NCBI RefSeq assembly: GCF_001428505.1
Contig: NZ_LMHU01000006.1
Location: 712 to 64,711, forward strand
Reading direction: 5' to 3'
DNA from: Terrabacter sp. Root181
GTDB lineage: Bacteria > Actinomycetota > Actinomycetes > Actinomycetales > Dermatophilaceae
DNA: 64,000 nucleotides
Part shown: piece by piece, positions 33,634-40,298 of the stretch
How the letters are laid out: each line of letters opens with the position of its first letter
Numbering within the stretch: position 1 is the stretch's first letter
The notes under the pieces: model-generated
The model's database searches: none
What the model saw: only the letters and a program-made list of their open reading frames with translations
Told to the model about the DNA's origin: nothing
Position numbers and translations under genes: made by a program

Positions 33634-36255
33634 TCAGTAGAGGTCGAGGTCGGCGGCGCGACGGATGGCCGCGCGACGGCTGCCGACGCCGAGCTTCTGG
33701 TAGATGTGCGCGATGTGCGTCTTCGTCGTGTGGAGCGAGATGTACTCCGCCTCGGCGATCTCGGCATTGGTGAGGTTGGTGGCGAGGTACTGCAGGATGA
33801 CCCGCTCGCGGTCCGTCAGGCGCTCACCCCACCCGGGAACGCTGTGCTCGTGCTGTCTCGCCAGACGCGCCAGCACCTGCGTCAGTGCCGCCGGGTGGCT
33901 GGTCCCGTGGCGCAGATGGGCCTTGAGCAGGTCAGCCATCCTCTTTCCGCCCGCGACGAAGGGGCCGTAGAGCTGGTCGGGCTCGGCAGCCGCCAGCGCG
34001 AGCTCGAGCGACGCGTGGGCGTCGGTCCGCCCCAAGGCGGCCCGGGCCTCCGCCTCGATGCAGCGCGAGAGGCAGGTGATGTGCACGAACGTGCCGCTGA
34101 CCGGCGCCCGGTCGAGCTCCGCGAGCGCGGCGGCAGGGTCCCCGGCTCGCAGGAGCACCCGCGCACGGTGAGCGGGGGCGAGTCGGTACTCCGGCTCCGT
34201 CGGAGCGGAGGACGCCAGCGCGACGGCCTCGCGCGTCCTGCCCTCGGCGACCAGGGCGAGTCCTTCGAGCCCGGCGAGCATCGAGGGCCACCACGGCGGG
34301 ACGGACGCCGACCGGCTCATGCCGCTGATCTCCGACATGCTGGCTCGAGCGGCCTTGACGTCGCCGAGCGACAGGCAGGTCTTCGCGTGGAAGTTCAGCG
34401 CGAGACCGCGCAGCTCCGCGTCGAACGGGAGCACCATCGACAGGCTCCGTTCGAGCTGTGACCGGGCCTGCGTCAGGTTGCCCTTCCAGTAGTCGAACCA
34501 GCCGAGATAGGCGATGGCGGGGCTAAGGGTCACCAGTCCGACCCACCCGCGTTCGGCGGCCCGGGCGAGCACGTCGACGGCAAGGTCGTGCACCTCGGTC
34601 AGACGACCCTCGGAGATCGCGGGGATGCAGGACTCGGCCAGCGCGGTCAGCTCGAGGGCCACCAGACCCGTGTCGTGCGCGGTGGCGGCCGACGCGCGCA
34701 GCATCTCGAGGGGGAGCTCGAGGTGGCTCTGGAGGCGCGCCTCGCCCATGCCCACGAAGACCTGCAGGGCCGCGTGGATCGCCGGGTCGCGCGCGCGCCC
34801 GGTCCGAGCCAGCCGCTCCAGGAGAGCCTGACCGGTCTCCACGGCGGCGCCAAGTCCCCGGTCGTAGCCGGTGAGGAAGAGCTCGACGATCGCCGTGCGC
34901 TCGTCGAAACCCTCCTCGAGCGGCCCGGGCACGGACGCGGCGGCCTTCCGGGCTGCGGCGACCTCGGCGCGGGCGGCGTCGAGCCTGCCGCCGCGCACGA
35001 GGACCAGGGCCTTGGCCAGGTGCGCCTCCCGGTGGTCGGCCAGGGCGTGAGGAAGGTGCTCGATCGCGTGCATGACCGCGTCGACCCGGCCCTCGAGGAA
35101 GAGCTCCAGCCAGTGCTCCGAGAAGATGCGCCCGGCGGTCTCTCCGTCGCCGCCGGCCACGGCGTGTCGGATCGCCGTCGGCGCGTCGACAGGGACCCAC
35201 CAGGCCGCGGCCGCGGCGTGGAGCTGCGCGGCGCGCTCGGGCAGGTCGGTCGCCAGGCGCCGTTGGATGTGGGTGGCGAAGAGGGGGTGCCAGGTGAACC
35301 ACGGCTCGTCCGTGGGCGCGGTGCCGCGTGAGAGGAAGATGCCCTCGGCGAGACACTGCTCGAGGAGCATCTCCGCGGTGGTCGTCCCCCGGATGCTGTC
35401 GATGAGCGAGGGGCAGACCTGCTCGTCGAGACAGCTGTCGAGCACGAAGTCCCTCAGCTCGTCGGACAGGGACGCGAGCACCTCTGTCGCGAGGTAGTCG
35501 GCAAGCGCCTGGTCGCGACGCAGCTCCGACGGCACGTTGCGGGGCCGGTCGATCTGGCGGGCCGCCAGGATCGCCATCCGCACGCCGGCCGGCCAGCCAC
35601 CGGTCGCATCGTGGATGGAGTCGGCGGTCTCCTGGTCGAGGTCGAGTCCGGCTGCCTTGACGGCCAGGGCGGTCTCGTCGGGGCTGAAGGCGAGCTGGTC
35701 GTGGGCGAGGTACGAGAGGCGGTCGTCGAGCCGGAGTCGCTGCAGTCTCAGGGGCGGCACGACGCGCGCCCCGATGACGACGCGCATGTTGGCCGGTGCC
35801 CACCGCAGGAGGTGGTTGACCACGGCTGCCGATGCCTTCGACCCGGTGAGGTGCTGCGCGTCGTCGAGAGCCAGGATCAGTGGCTCTGCGGTGTCGTAGA
35901 GCGCCTCGAGCAGCGAGTCGACGAGGGTGAGCGGCTCAGCGCGCAACGACGACGTGCGCAGCGGAGCGATCGCGGCGGTGAGCTCGTCGATCCCGGCCAG
36001 GCTGGCGGCGGACAGGAGGTCCGACACCAGGCGCACCGGGTCCCGGTCGGAGTCGTCGAGAGTCAGCCAGAGGGCGGCCCCCCGGACCTGTTGCCGGCGC
36101 ATGGTCGCGGCGAGCAGCGTGGACTTGCCGAACCCCGCCATGCCCGCCAGCACGGCCACGGGCCGTTCGTCCAGCAGGGGCACGAGCCGCGGGCGGTCGA
36201 TGACCCCGGCCGAGGGCAGGGGAAGAGTCATCCGCGCTTGGCGTGGACCGGGCAT
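33634..36255 (-). CDS. MalT-like LuxR family transcriptional regulator (STAND ATPase)
   Basis: 873 residues. N-terminal ATPase: Walker A GMAGFGKST (38-46) and Walker B LILALDDAQHL. A long helical TPR-like region follows (about 380-800). The C-terminus is a LuxR helix-turn-helix: LTDRERVILQYLATNLTNAEIAEAEYISLHTTKTHIAHIYQKLGVGSRRAAIRRA. Such proteins oligomerise on an inducer and activate neighbouring genes. Start is uncertain: ATG 36255 or 36231; upstream sequence is the shadow of the gene at 36382. The divergent small gene at 36382 is a candidate target. Confidence 0.9.
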   Translation of the reverse strand: MPGPRQARMTLPLPSAGVIDRPRLVPLLDERPVAVLAGMAGFGKSTLLAATMRRQQVRGAALWLTLDDSDRDPVRLVSDLLSAASLAGIDELTAAIAPLRTSSLRAEPLTLVDSLLEALYDTAEPLILALDDAQHLTGSKASAAVVNHLLRWAPANMRVVIGARVVPPLRLQRLRLDDRLSYLAHDQLAFSPDETALAVKAAGLDLDQETADSIHDATGGWPAGVRMAILAARQIDRPRNVPSELRRDQALADYLATEVLASLSDELRDFVLDSCLDEQVCPSLIDSIRGTTTAEMLLEQCLAEGIFLSRGTAPTDEPWFTWHPLFATHIQRRLATDLPERAAQLHAAAAAWWVPVDAPTAIRHAVAGGDGETAGRIFSEHWLELFLEGRVDAVMHAIEHLPHALADHREAHLAKALVLVRGGRLDAARAEVAAARKAAASVPGPLEEGFDERTAIVELFLTGYDRGLGAAVETGQALLERLARTGRARDPAIHAALQVFVGMGEARLQSHLELPLEMLRASAATAHDTGLVALELTALAESCIPAISEGRLTEVHDLAVDVLARAAERGWVGLVTLSPAIAYLGWFDYWKGNLTQARSQLERSLSMVLPFDAELRGLALNFHAKTCLSLGDVKAARASMSEISGMSRSASVPPWWPSMLAGLEGLALVAEGRTREAVALASSAPTEPEYRLAPAHRARVLLRAGDPAAALAELDRAPVSGTFVHITCLSRCIEAEARAALGRTDAHASLELALAAAEPDQLYGPFVAGGKRMADLLKAHLRHGTSHPAALTQVLARLARQHEHSVPGWGERLTDRERVILQYLATNLTNAEIAEAEYISLHTTKTHIAHIYQKLGVGSRRAAIRRAADLDLY

Positions 36256-36381
36256 GAGGGGAGTCCCTGTCTCCGAGAGGTCATCCCCGTTGATGGATGC
36301 GGGGGATGACTGACTCTCCGAGAGTAACCATGAGGGGAGCCAGAAAGCATCATTTCCGCGTGTCCGGGATGTGAGGTCACC

Positions 36382-36609
36382 ATGCAGGTGTACGAGATCG
36401 TCGTCGACGGAGAGCTGTCCGCGGACCTGGCCGACTCGCTCGGTCCCATCCGGCGAAAAGACGTCGGCGGCGCCACGGTGCTCAGTGTGACCATGGATGC
36501 CCCGGACGCCCTGGCGCGCGTGCTGGCTCTCCTCGAGACCCTGGGCATCGGCGTGACCGCCGTGCACCAGGTGGCGGACACCGGGCCGGATCATGATGCG
36601 GACGGCTAG
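36382..36609 (+). CDS. Small 75-residue protein, possibly ACT-like
   Basis: 75 residues. The segment TVLSVTMDAPDALARVLALLETLGIGVTAVHQV aligns with the 75-residue protein at 33286-33513 (pattern T-LS, then L-x-x-VL-x-AL-x-x-LG, then VT). The N-terminal part (QVYEIVVDGELSADLADSLG) is different. Divergent from the LuxR gene by 126 bases, so it may be under its control. It is followed by a very strong palindrome. I do not recognise a named family. Confidence 0.7.
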   Translation: MQVYEIVVDGELSADLADSLGPIRRKDVGGATVLSVTMDAPDALARVLALLETLGIGVTAVHQVADTGPDHDADG

Positions 36610-36647
36610 CACCGGCCGCGTGCCGGCAGGGGACCGGCAACTCATCC

Positions 36648-36679
36648 TCCCGGAGCGATGCCGCGGCATCGCTCCGGGA
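36648..36679. repeat. Perfect 32-base palindrome (likely terminator hairpin)
   Basis: Perfect, uninterrupted inverted repeat with arm TCCCGGAGCGATGCCG, 38 bases after the stop of the 75-residue protein and 44 before the DUF6325 gene. In RNA it would form a stem of about 14 pairs with a small loop. It is best read as a terminator, but its perfect dyad also fits a protein-binding site for the downstream gene. Confidence 0.7.
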
Positions 36680-36722
36680 CGGAGTCTCGGGGTGTCAGTG
36701 GAGAGTCGCCAAGGAGGCAGAC

Positions 36723-37175
36723 ATGAGTGTCAACGTCGACGTCGGACCGATCGACTACCTCGCGCTGGAGTTTCCCGGCGCCCGGCTCACGGGTGAGGGG
36801 ATGGCGGAGCTGATCAGGCTCGTCGACGCCGGCGTCATACGGGTCCTCGACATGAGGGGCCTCGTCCGCGATGCCGACGGGACCGTGACCGCCGTCGCCA
36901 TCACCGACCTCGACGGGGACGGCACGCTCGACCTCGCGATCTTCGAGGGCGTCGAGTCCGACCTGCTCGACGAGGAGGACCTGGCGGCCGCGGCCGACCT
37001 GGTGCAGCCCGGCAACGCCGTGGCCGTGCTCGTCTACGAGAACACGTGGGCGGGCCCCTTCGTCTCGGCCATGCGACGTGCCGGGGCCGAGGTGGTCGCC
37101 AGCGTCCGCCTCCCGGCGGACGCGGTCATCGCTCGCCTGGAGGCCCTCGAGGCAGCCGCCGAGGCCGCCGAGTAG
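36723..37175 (+). CDS. DUF6325 family protein
   Basis: 150 residues. The family pattern is clear: GPIDYLALEFPGARLTGEGMAELIRLVDAGVIRVLDMRGLVRDADGTVTAV, an acidic middle (ESDLLDEEDLAAAADLVQPG), then AVAVLVYENTWAGPFVSAMRRAGAEVVASVRLPADAVIARLEAL. These proteins are common in actinobacteria, usually beside a SHOCT protein, and have no known function. CCAAGGAGG lies about seven bases before the ATG. The SHOCT gene follows after 82 bases. Confidence 0.88.
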   Translation: MSVNVDVGPIDYLALEFPGARLTGEGMAELIRLVDAGVIRVLDMRGLVRDADGTVTAVAITDLDGDGTLDLAIFEGVESDLLDEEDLAAAADLVQPGNAVAVLVYENTWAGPFVSAMRRAGAEVVASVRLPADAVIARLEALEAAAEAAE

Positions 37176-37257
37176 TCGGACGGGAACCGCACCCGTCGGT
37201 CGAACCGGCGTGCGTGCACGAGGACGAACCGCAGTCGAGAAGAAGAAGGAGAACACG

Positions 37258-37554
37258 ATGGGACTTCTACGTGGAGTGGCCCGGACGGCCGTCGTCGCCG
37301 GCACTGCGACAGCGGTGTCCAACCGGGTGTCACGGCGTCAGGCCGGCCGGTGGGCTTCGCAGGAGGAGCAGCAGGTCCAGGAGCAGGCGCCGCCGCAGTA
37401 TGCCGCGCCGCCTCCGCCCCCGCCGCCCCCGCCCGCGGCGCCCGACCCTGACGCCGACCTGGCCCGTCTGCAGCAGCTCGGCGAGCTGCGCGCCTCCGGG
37501 GTGTTGACCGAGCAGGAATTCCAGACCCAGAAGTCCCGGATCCTCGGCTACTGA
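37258..37554 (+). CDS. SHOCT domain protein with poly-proline linker
   Basis: 98 residues. N-terminal MGLLRGVARTAVVAGTATAVSNRVSRRQA is a conserved hydrophobic/basic start; a linker with nine prolines in a row follows, and the end is a SHOCT helix pair (LARLQQLGELRASGVLTEQEFQTQKSRILGY). GAAGGAGAAC precedes the ATG. It forms the usual pair with DUF6325. Its role is unknown; SHOCT domains are thought to bind partners. Confidence 0.88.
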   Translation: MGLLRGVARTAVVAGTATAVSNRVSRRQAGRWASQEEQQVQEQAPPQYAAPPPPPPPPPAAPDPDADLARLQQLGELRASGVLTEQEFQTQKSRILGY

Positions 37555-37580
37555 CCAGGCTCACCCTGCCCTCGGCGTCC

Positions 37581-37621
37581 ATCCGGCCCGTGCACTCCGT
37601 CAGGGGCTGCACGGGCCGGAT
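37581..37621. terminator. Hairpin terminator between convergent genes
   Basis: Perfect 14-base stem (ATCCGGCCCGTGCA / TGCACGGGCCGGAT) with a 13-base loop, between the convergent SHOCT and amidotransferase genes. Likely works in both directions. Confidence 0.7.
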
Positions 37622-37654
37622 CACACCGTCAGCGAGGGCGTCAGGCCACCGTCG

Positions 37655-38497
37655 TCAGGCGACGTGAGTCGGGCGGATCGGCTCGAAGGGACGGATCTCG
37701 TCGTCGCCGGGCTGGATGATGCCGCAGGACGACTCCGGGACCTCCACCCACGCGCCCGGCAGGTCACGGATCGGCTCGGAGACGACGAACCGCGTCTCGT
37801 CGCCGAGCGTCCGAAGCATCTCCACCTCCGGGTGGAGGTCCCGCAGCTGGGCCACGTTGGTGGAGTGGAAGAGCGTCCTGCTCTGGTGCTGCGAGGAGTA
37901 GCGGAAGGCCCACACGCTCCGACCGTCGCTGGCCGCCATCGTCGCCTGGACGGGATTGCTCATGCCACGTCGCTCGGCGAGGTCCTCGACGAAGCCGATG
38001 GCGCGGGCGACGCCGCCCACCGGGTCCTCCCGCAGGCCGAAGGTCAGGGCGAGGAAGAAGAGCGCCTCGGAGTCGGTCGAGCCCTCGACGTCGGGGTAGA
38101 GGGAGGGGTCGATCGCGAACATCAGGTCGCGCTTGAGCTCGTGGAAGCCGAAGACGGCCCCGTTGTGCATCCACAGCCAGTCGTCGTGGCGGAAGGGGTG
38201 GCAGTTGCTCCGCTGGACCGGCGTGCCCGTGGAGGCCCGCACGTGGGCGAACATCAGGCGAGTGCGGACCTGTGCGGTGAGCTCGCGGAGGTTCTCGTCG
38301 TTCCAGGCGGGGTCGACGCTCTTGAAGACCGCCGGCCTGGGGCCCTCGCCGTACCAGCCGATCCCGAACCCGTCGCCGTTGGTGGTCGTGGCCCCCATCC
38401 GCGAGTGCAGACTCTGCTCGATGAGCGAGTGCTCCGGCTTGAAGAGAAGGTCCTCGGCGAGGATCGGGTCACCTGAGTACACCATCCAGCGGCACAT
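37655..38497 (-). CDS. Class II glutamine amidotransferase
   Basis: 280 residues. Met-Cys-Arg at the start places the nucleophile Cys2 correctly for an N-terminal-nucleophile amidotransferase. Other family motifs are NGDGFGIGWYG, FAHVRASTGTPVQRSNCHPFRHDDWLWMHNGAV, and STDSEALFFLALTFGL. It resembles the stand-alone YafJ/EgtC-like branch. EgtC acts in ergothioneine synthesis, but no ergothioneine genes are near, so the substrate stays open. GGAGGT touches the ATG directly, an unusually short spacing, yet the Cys2 rule fixes this start. Confidence 0.9.
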   Translation of the reverse strand: MCRWMVYSGDPILAEDLLFKPEHSLIEQSLHSRMGATTTNGDGFGIGWYGEGPRPAVFKSVDPAWNDENLRELTAQVRTRLMFAHVRASTGTPVQRSNCHPFRHDDWLWMHNGAVFGFHELKRDLMFAIDPSLYPDVEGSTDSEALFFLALTFGLREDPVGGVARAIGFVEDLAERRGMSNPVQATMAASDGRSVWAFRYSSQHQSRTLFHSTNVAQLRDLHPEVEMLRTLGDETRFVVSEPIRDLPGAWVEVPESSCGIIQPGDDEIRPFEPIRPTHVA

Positions 38498-38705
38498 ACC
38501 TCCATGGAACGCGCGCGCCCAGAAGGCGGCATCACTCCTCGGGGATGACGACGGCGGCCTCTGGCCCACTCGAAGGCCAGACCCGGTCACCCCCTGTGCC
38601 GCAGCCTGACCCCGACGGGCACCATGGGTCGCGTCCCCGCAACGGGCAGGTGGCCCGTCGTCCGCCGATCCGCCCCCAGCACCTCGAGACACCAGGAGTG
38701 GTCCC

Positions 38706-39032
38706 TTGATCTTCATCACCGCGAAGTTCCCCGTGAAGCCCGAGCACGCCGACGACTGGCCGGAGATCTCCCGCGCCTTCACCGAGGCCACCCGAGCCGA
38801 GGACGGGTGCCTGTGGTTCGACTGGTCCCGGAGCCTCGACGACCCGACCGAGTACGTCCTCGTCGAGGCCTTCCGCGACGACGCCGCGGGCGGGGCCCAC
38901 GTGCAGAGCGACCACTTCCGCGAGGCGACCTCGAGCCTGCCCGCGTACCTGGCCGCCACGCCGAAGATCGTCAACACGACGGTCGAGGGCACGCAGTGGT
39001 CCGAGCTCGGCGAGATGGCTGTCGGCAAGTAG
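38706..39032 (+). CDS. Antibiotic biosynthesis monooxygenase (ABM/YgiN-like) domain protein
   Basis: 108 residues starting at TTG with AGGAG seven bases upstream. The dimeric alpha/beta-barrel pattern is seen: ITAKFPVKPEHADDWPEISRAFTEATRAEDGCLWFDWSRSLDDPTEYVLVEAFRDDAA.GAHVQSDHF. YgiN-like members act on quinols or similar compounds, or protect against reactive carbonyls. It is a single gene ahead of tRNA-Gly. Confidence 0.88.
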   Translation: MIFITAKFPVKPEHADDWPEISRAFTEATRAEDGCLWFDWSRSLDDPTEYVLVEAFRDDAAGGAHVQSDHFREATSSLPAYLAATPKIVNTTVEGTQWSELGEMAVGK

Positions 39033-39056
39033 CCGAACGGCCACTCCGAGAGCGGG

Positions 39057-39087
39057 TTTCGCACCTGGCCCGACCGTCCGCTATGGT
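39057..39087 (+). promoter_or_regulatory. Probable tRNA-Gly promoter
   Basis: TTTCGC, 19 bases, then TATGGT (39082-39087), ending 42 bases before the tRNA. The box and its surroundings (CTATNGTNTNCCTC) recur before tRNA-Val, which supports a shared housekeeping promoter. Confidence 0.4.
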
Positions 39088-39129
39088 CTACCTCGCACCC
39101 ACGGAGCCTCGGCTCCGAGGGCCTGGCAG

Positions 39130-39202
39130 GCGGACGTAGCTCAGTTGGTAGAGCGCAACCTTGCCAAGGTTGAGGTCGCCGGTTCGAGCCCGGTCGTCCG
39201 CT
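39130..39202 (+). tRNA. tRNA-Gly (anticodon GCC)
   Basis: 73 bases forming a full cloverleaf. Acceptor GCGGACG pairs with CGTCCGC, the D-arm has AGTTGGTA, anticodon stem CAACC/GGTTG encloses TTGCCAA with anticodon GCC, and the T-loop is GGTTCGAGCC. The 3' CCA is not encoded. A strong hairpin follows six bases later. Confidence 0.97.
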
Positions 39203-39207
39203 CCGCT

Positions 39208-39243
39208 GGAAGGGCCTGTCGACTCACGTCGACGGGCCCTTCC
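39208..39243 (+). terminator. Hairpin terminator after tRNA-Gly
   Basis: Sixteen-base stem with one wobble pair (arm GGAAGGGCCTGTCGAC) and loop TCAC, directly behind the tRNA gene. Confidence 0.75.
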
Positions 39244-39314
39244 GCACGTCGAGGGCGTATGCCGCCGGGCCGGTCGGAGCGTCCGGCAGGTCCGCGGTCC
39301 GTAGGCTGTCGGCC

Positions 39315-40289
39315 ATGGCTGCGTCGAGCAAGACCCCGCCCGTCGAGATCGAGGTCGGCGACCACATCGTGCGCCTCTCGAGCCCCGACCGCGTCTACTT
39401 CTCCGAGCGTGGCGAGACCAAGCGCGACCTCGTCGACTACTACCTCTCCGTCGGCCCGGGGATCGTCAACGCGCTGCGCGAGAGGCCGTGCATGCTGCAC
39501 CGCTTCCCCAAGGGGGTCGACGGGCCCAAGGTGCACCAGAAGCGGCTGCCTGCCGGGGCCCCGCCCTGGGTCGAGACGGTGCGCCTGCACTTCCCGCGCT
39601 ACGGCCTGCACGCCGACGAGCTGTGCGTGACGCGCCTCGCCGACGTCATCTGGGCGGTGCAGATGTCGACCGTCGAGTTCCACCCGTGGAACAGCCGGCG
39701 CGCCGACACCGAGAGCCCTGACGAGTGGCGCATCGACCTCGACCCGATGCCGGAGTGCGGCTTCGAGAAGGTGCGACGCGCGGCGGCGACGACCCACGAG
39801 ATCCTCGACGAGCTCGGCGCGGTGGGGTGGCCCAAGACGTCCGGCGGCTCCGGACTGCACGTCTACGTGCGCATCGCGCCCGACTGGGGTTTCAAGGACG
39901 TGCGCCGCGGGGCGCTGGCCTTCGCCCGCGAGGTCGAGCGGCGCCTCCCCGATGACGTGACGACGACGTGGTGGCGCAAGGACCGCTCGCCGAAGGACCT
40001 CTTCGTCGACTACAACCAGAACGCCCGGGACCACACGATCGCGGCGGCGTACAGCGTCCGGGGCAACCCGCGCGGCACGGTCTCCGCCCCACTCGCCTGG
40101 GACGAGATCGCCGATGCCGAGCCGCAGGACTTCACCATCGCGACGATGCCCGAGCGCTTCGCCCGCCTCGGCGACCTGCACGCGGGCATCGACGACGCCG
40201 TCTTCGACTTCGGCGCGCTGCTCGAGTGGGCCGACCGCGACGAGCGAGAAGGCAAGGACGTGCCCCCCGAGCCCGACGACGCCTCCTGA
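39315..40289 (+). CDS. Stand-alone LigD-type DNA polymerase/primase domain protein
   Basis: 324 residues, matching the polymerase domain of bacterial end-joining protein LigD, with no ligase or nuclease domain attached. Motifs are LHRFPKGVDG, WRIDLDP (metal-binding Asp pair), TSGGSGLHVYVRIAP with its His, and DRSPKDLFVDYNQNARDHTIAAAYSVRGNPRGTVSAPLAWDEI. Such enzymes extend or fill ends in non-homologous end joining. Ku and a ligase are not in this window, and actinobacteria often carry the three parts apart. It ends nine bases from the convergent CHAT gene. Confidence 0.93.
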   Translation: MAASSKTPPVEIEVGDHIVRLSSPDRVYFSERGETKRDLVDYYLSVGPGIVNALRERPCMLHRFPKGVDGPKVHQKRLPAGAPPWVETVRLHFPRYGLHADELCVTRLADVIWAVQMSTVEFHPWNSRRADTESPDEWRIDLDPMPECGFEKVRRAAATTHEILDELGAVGWPKTSGGSGLHVYVRIAPDWGFKDVRRGALAFAREVERRLPDDVTTTWWRKDRSPKDLFVDYNQNARDHTIAAAYSVRGNPRGTVSAPLAWDEIADAEPQDFTIATMPERFARLGDLHAGIDDAVFDFGALLEWADRDEREGKDVPPEPDDAS

Positions 40290-40298
40290 CCGGGCCGC

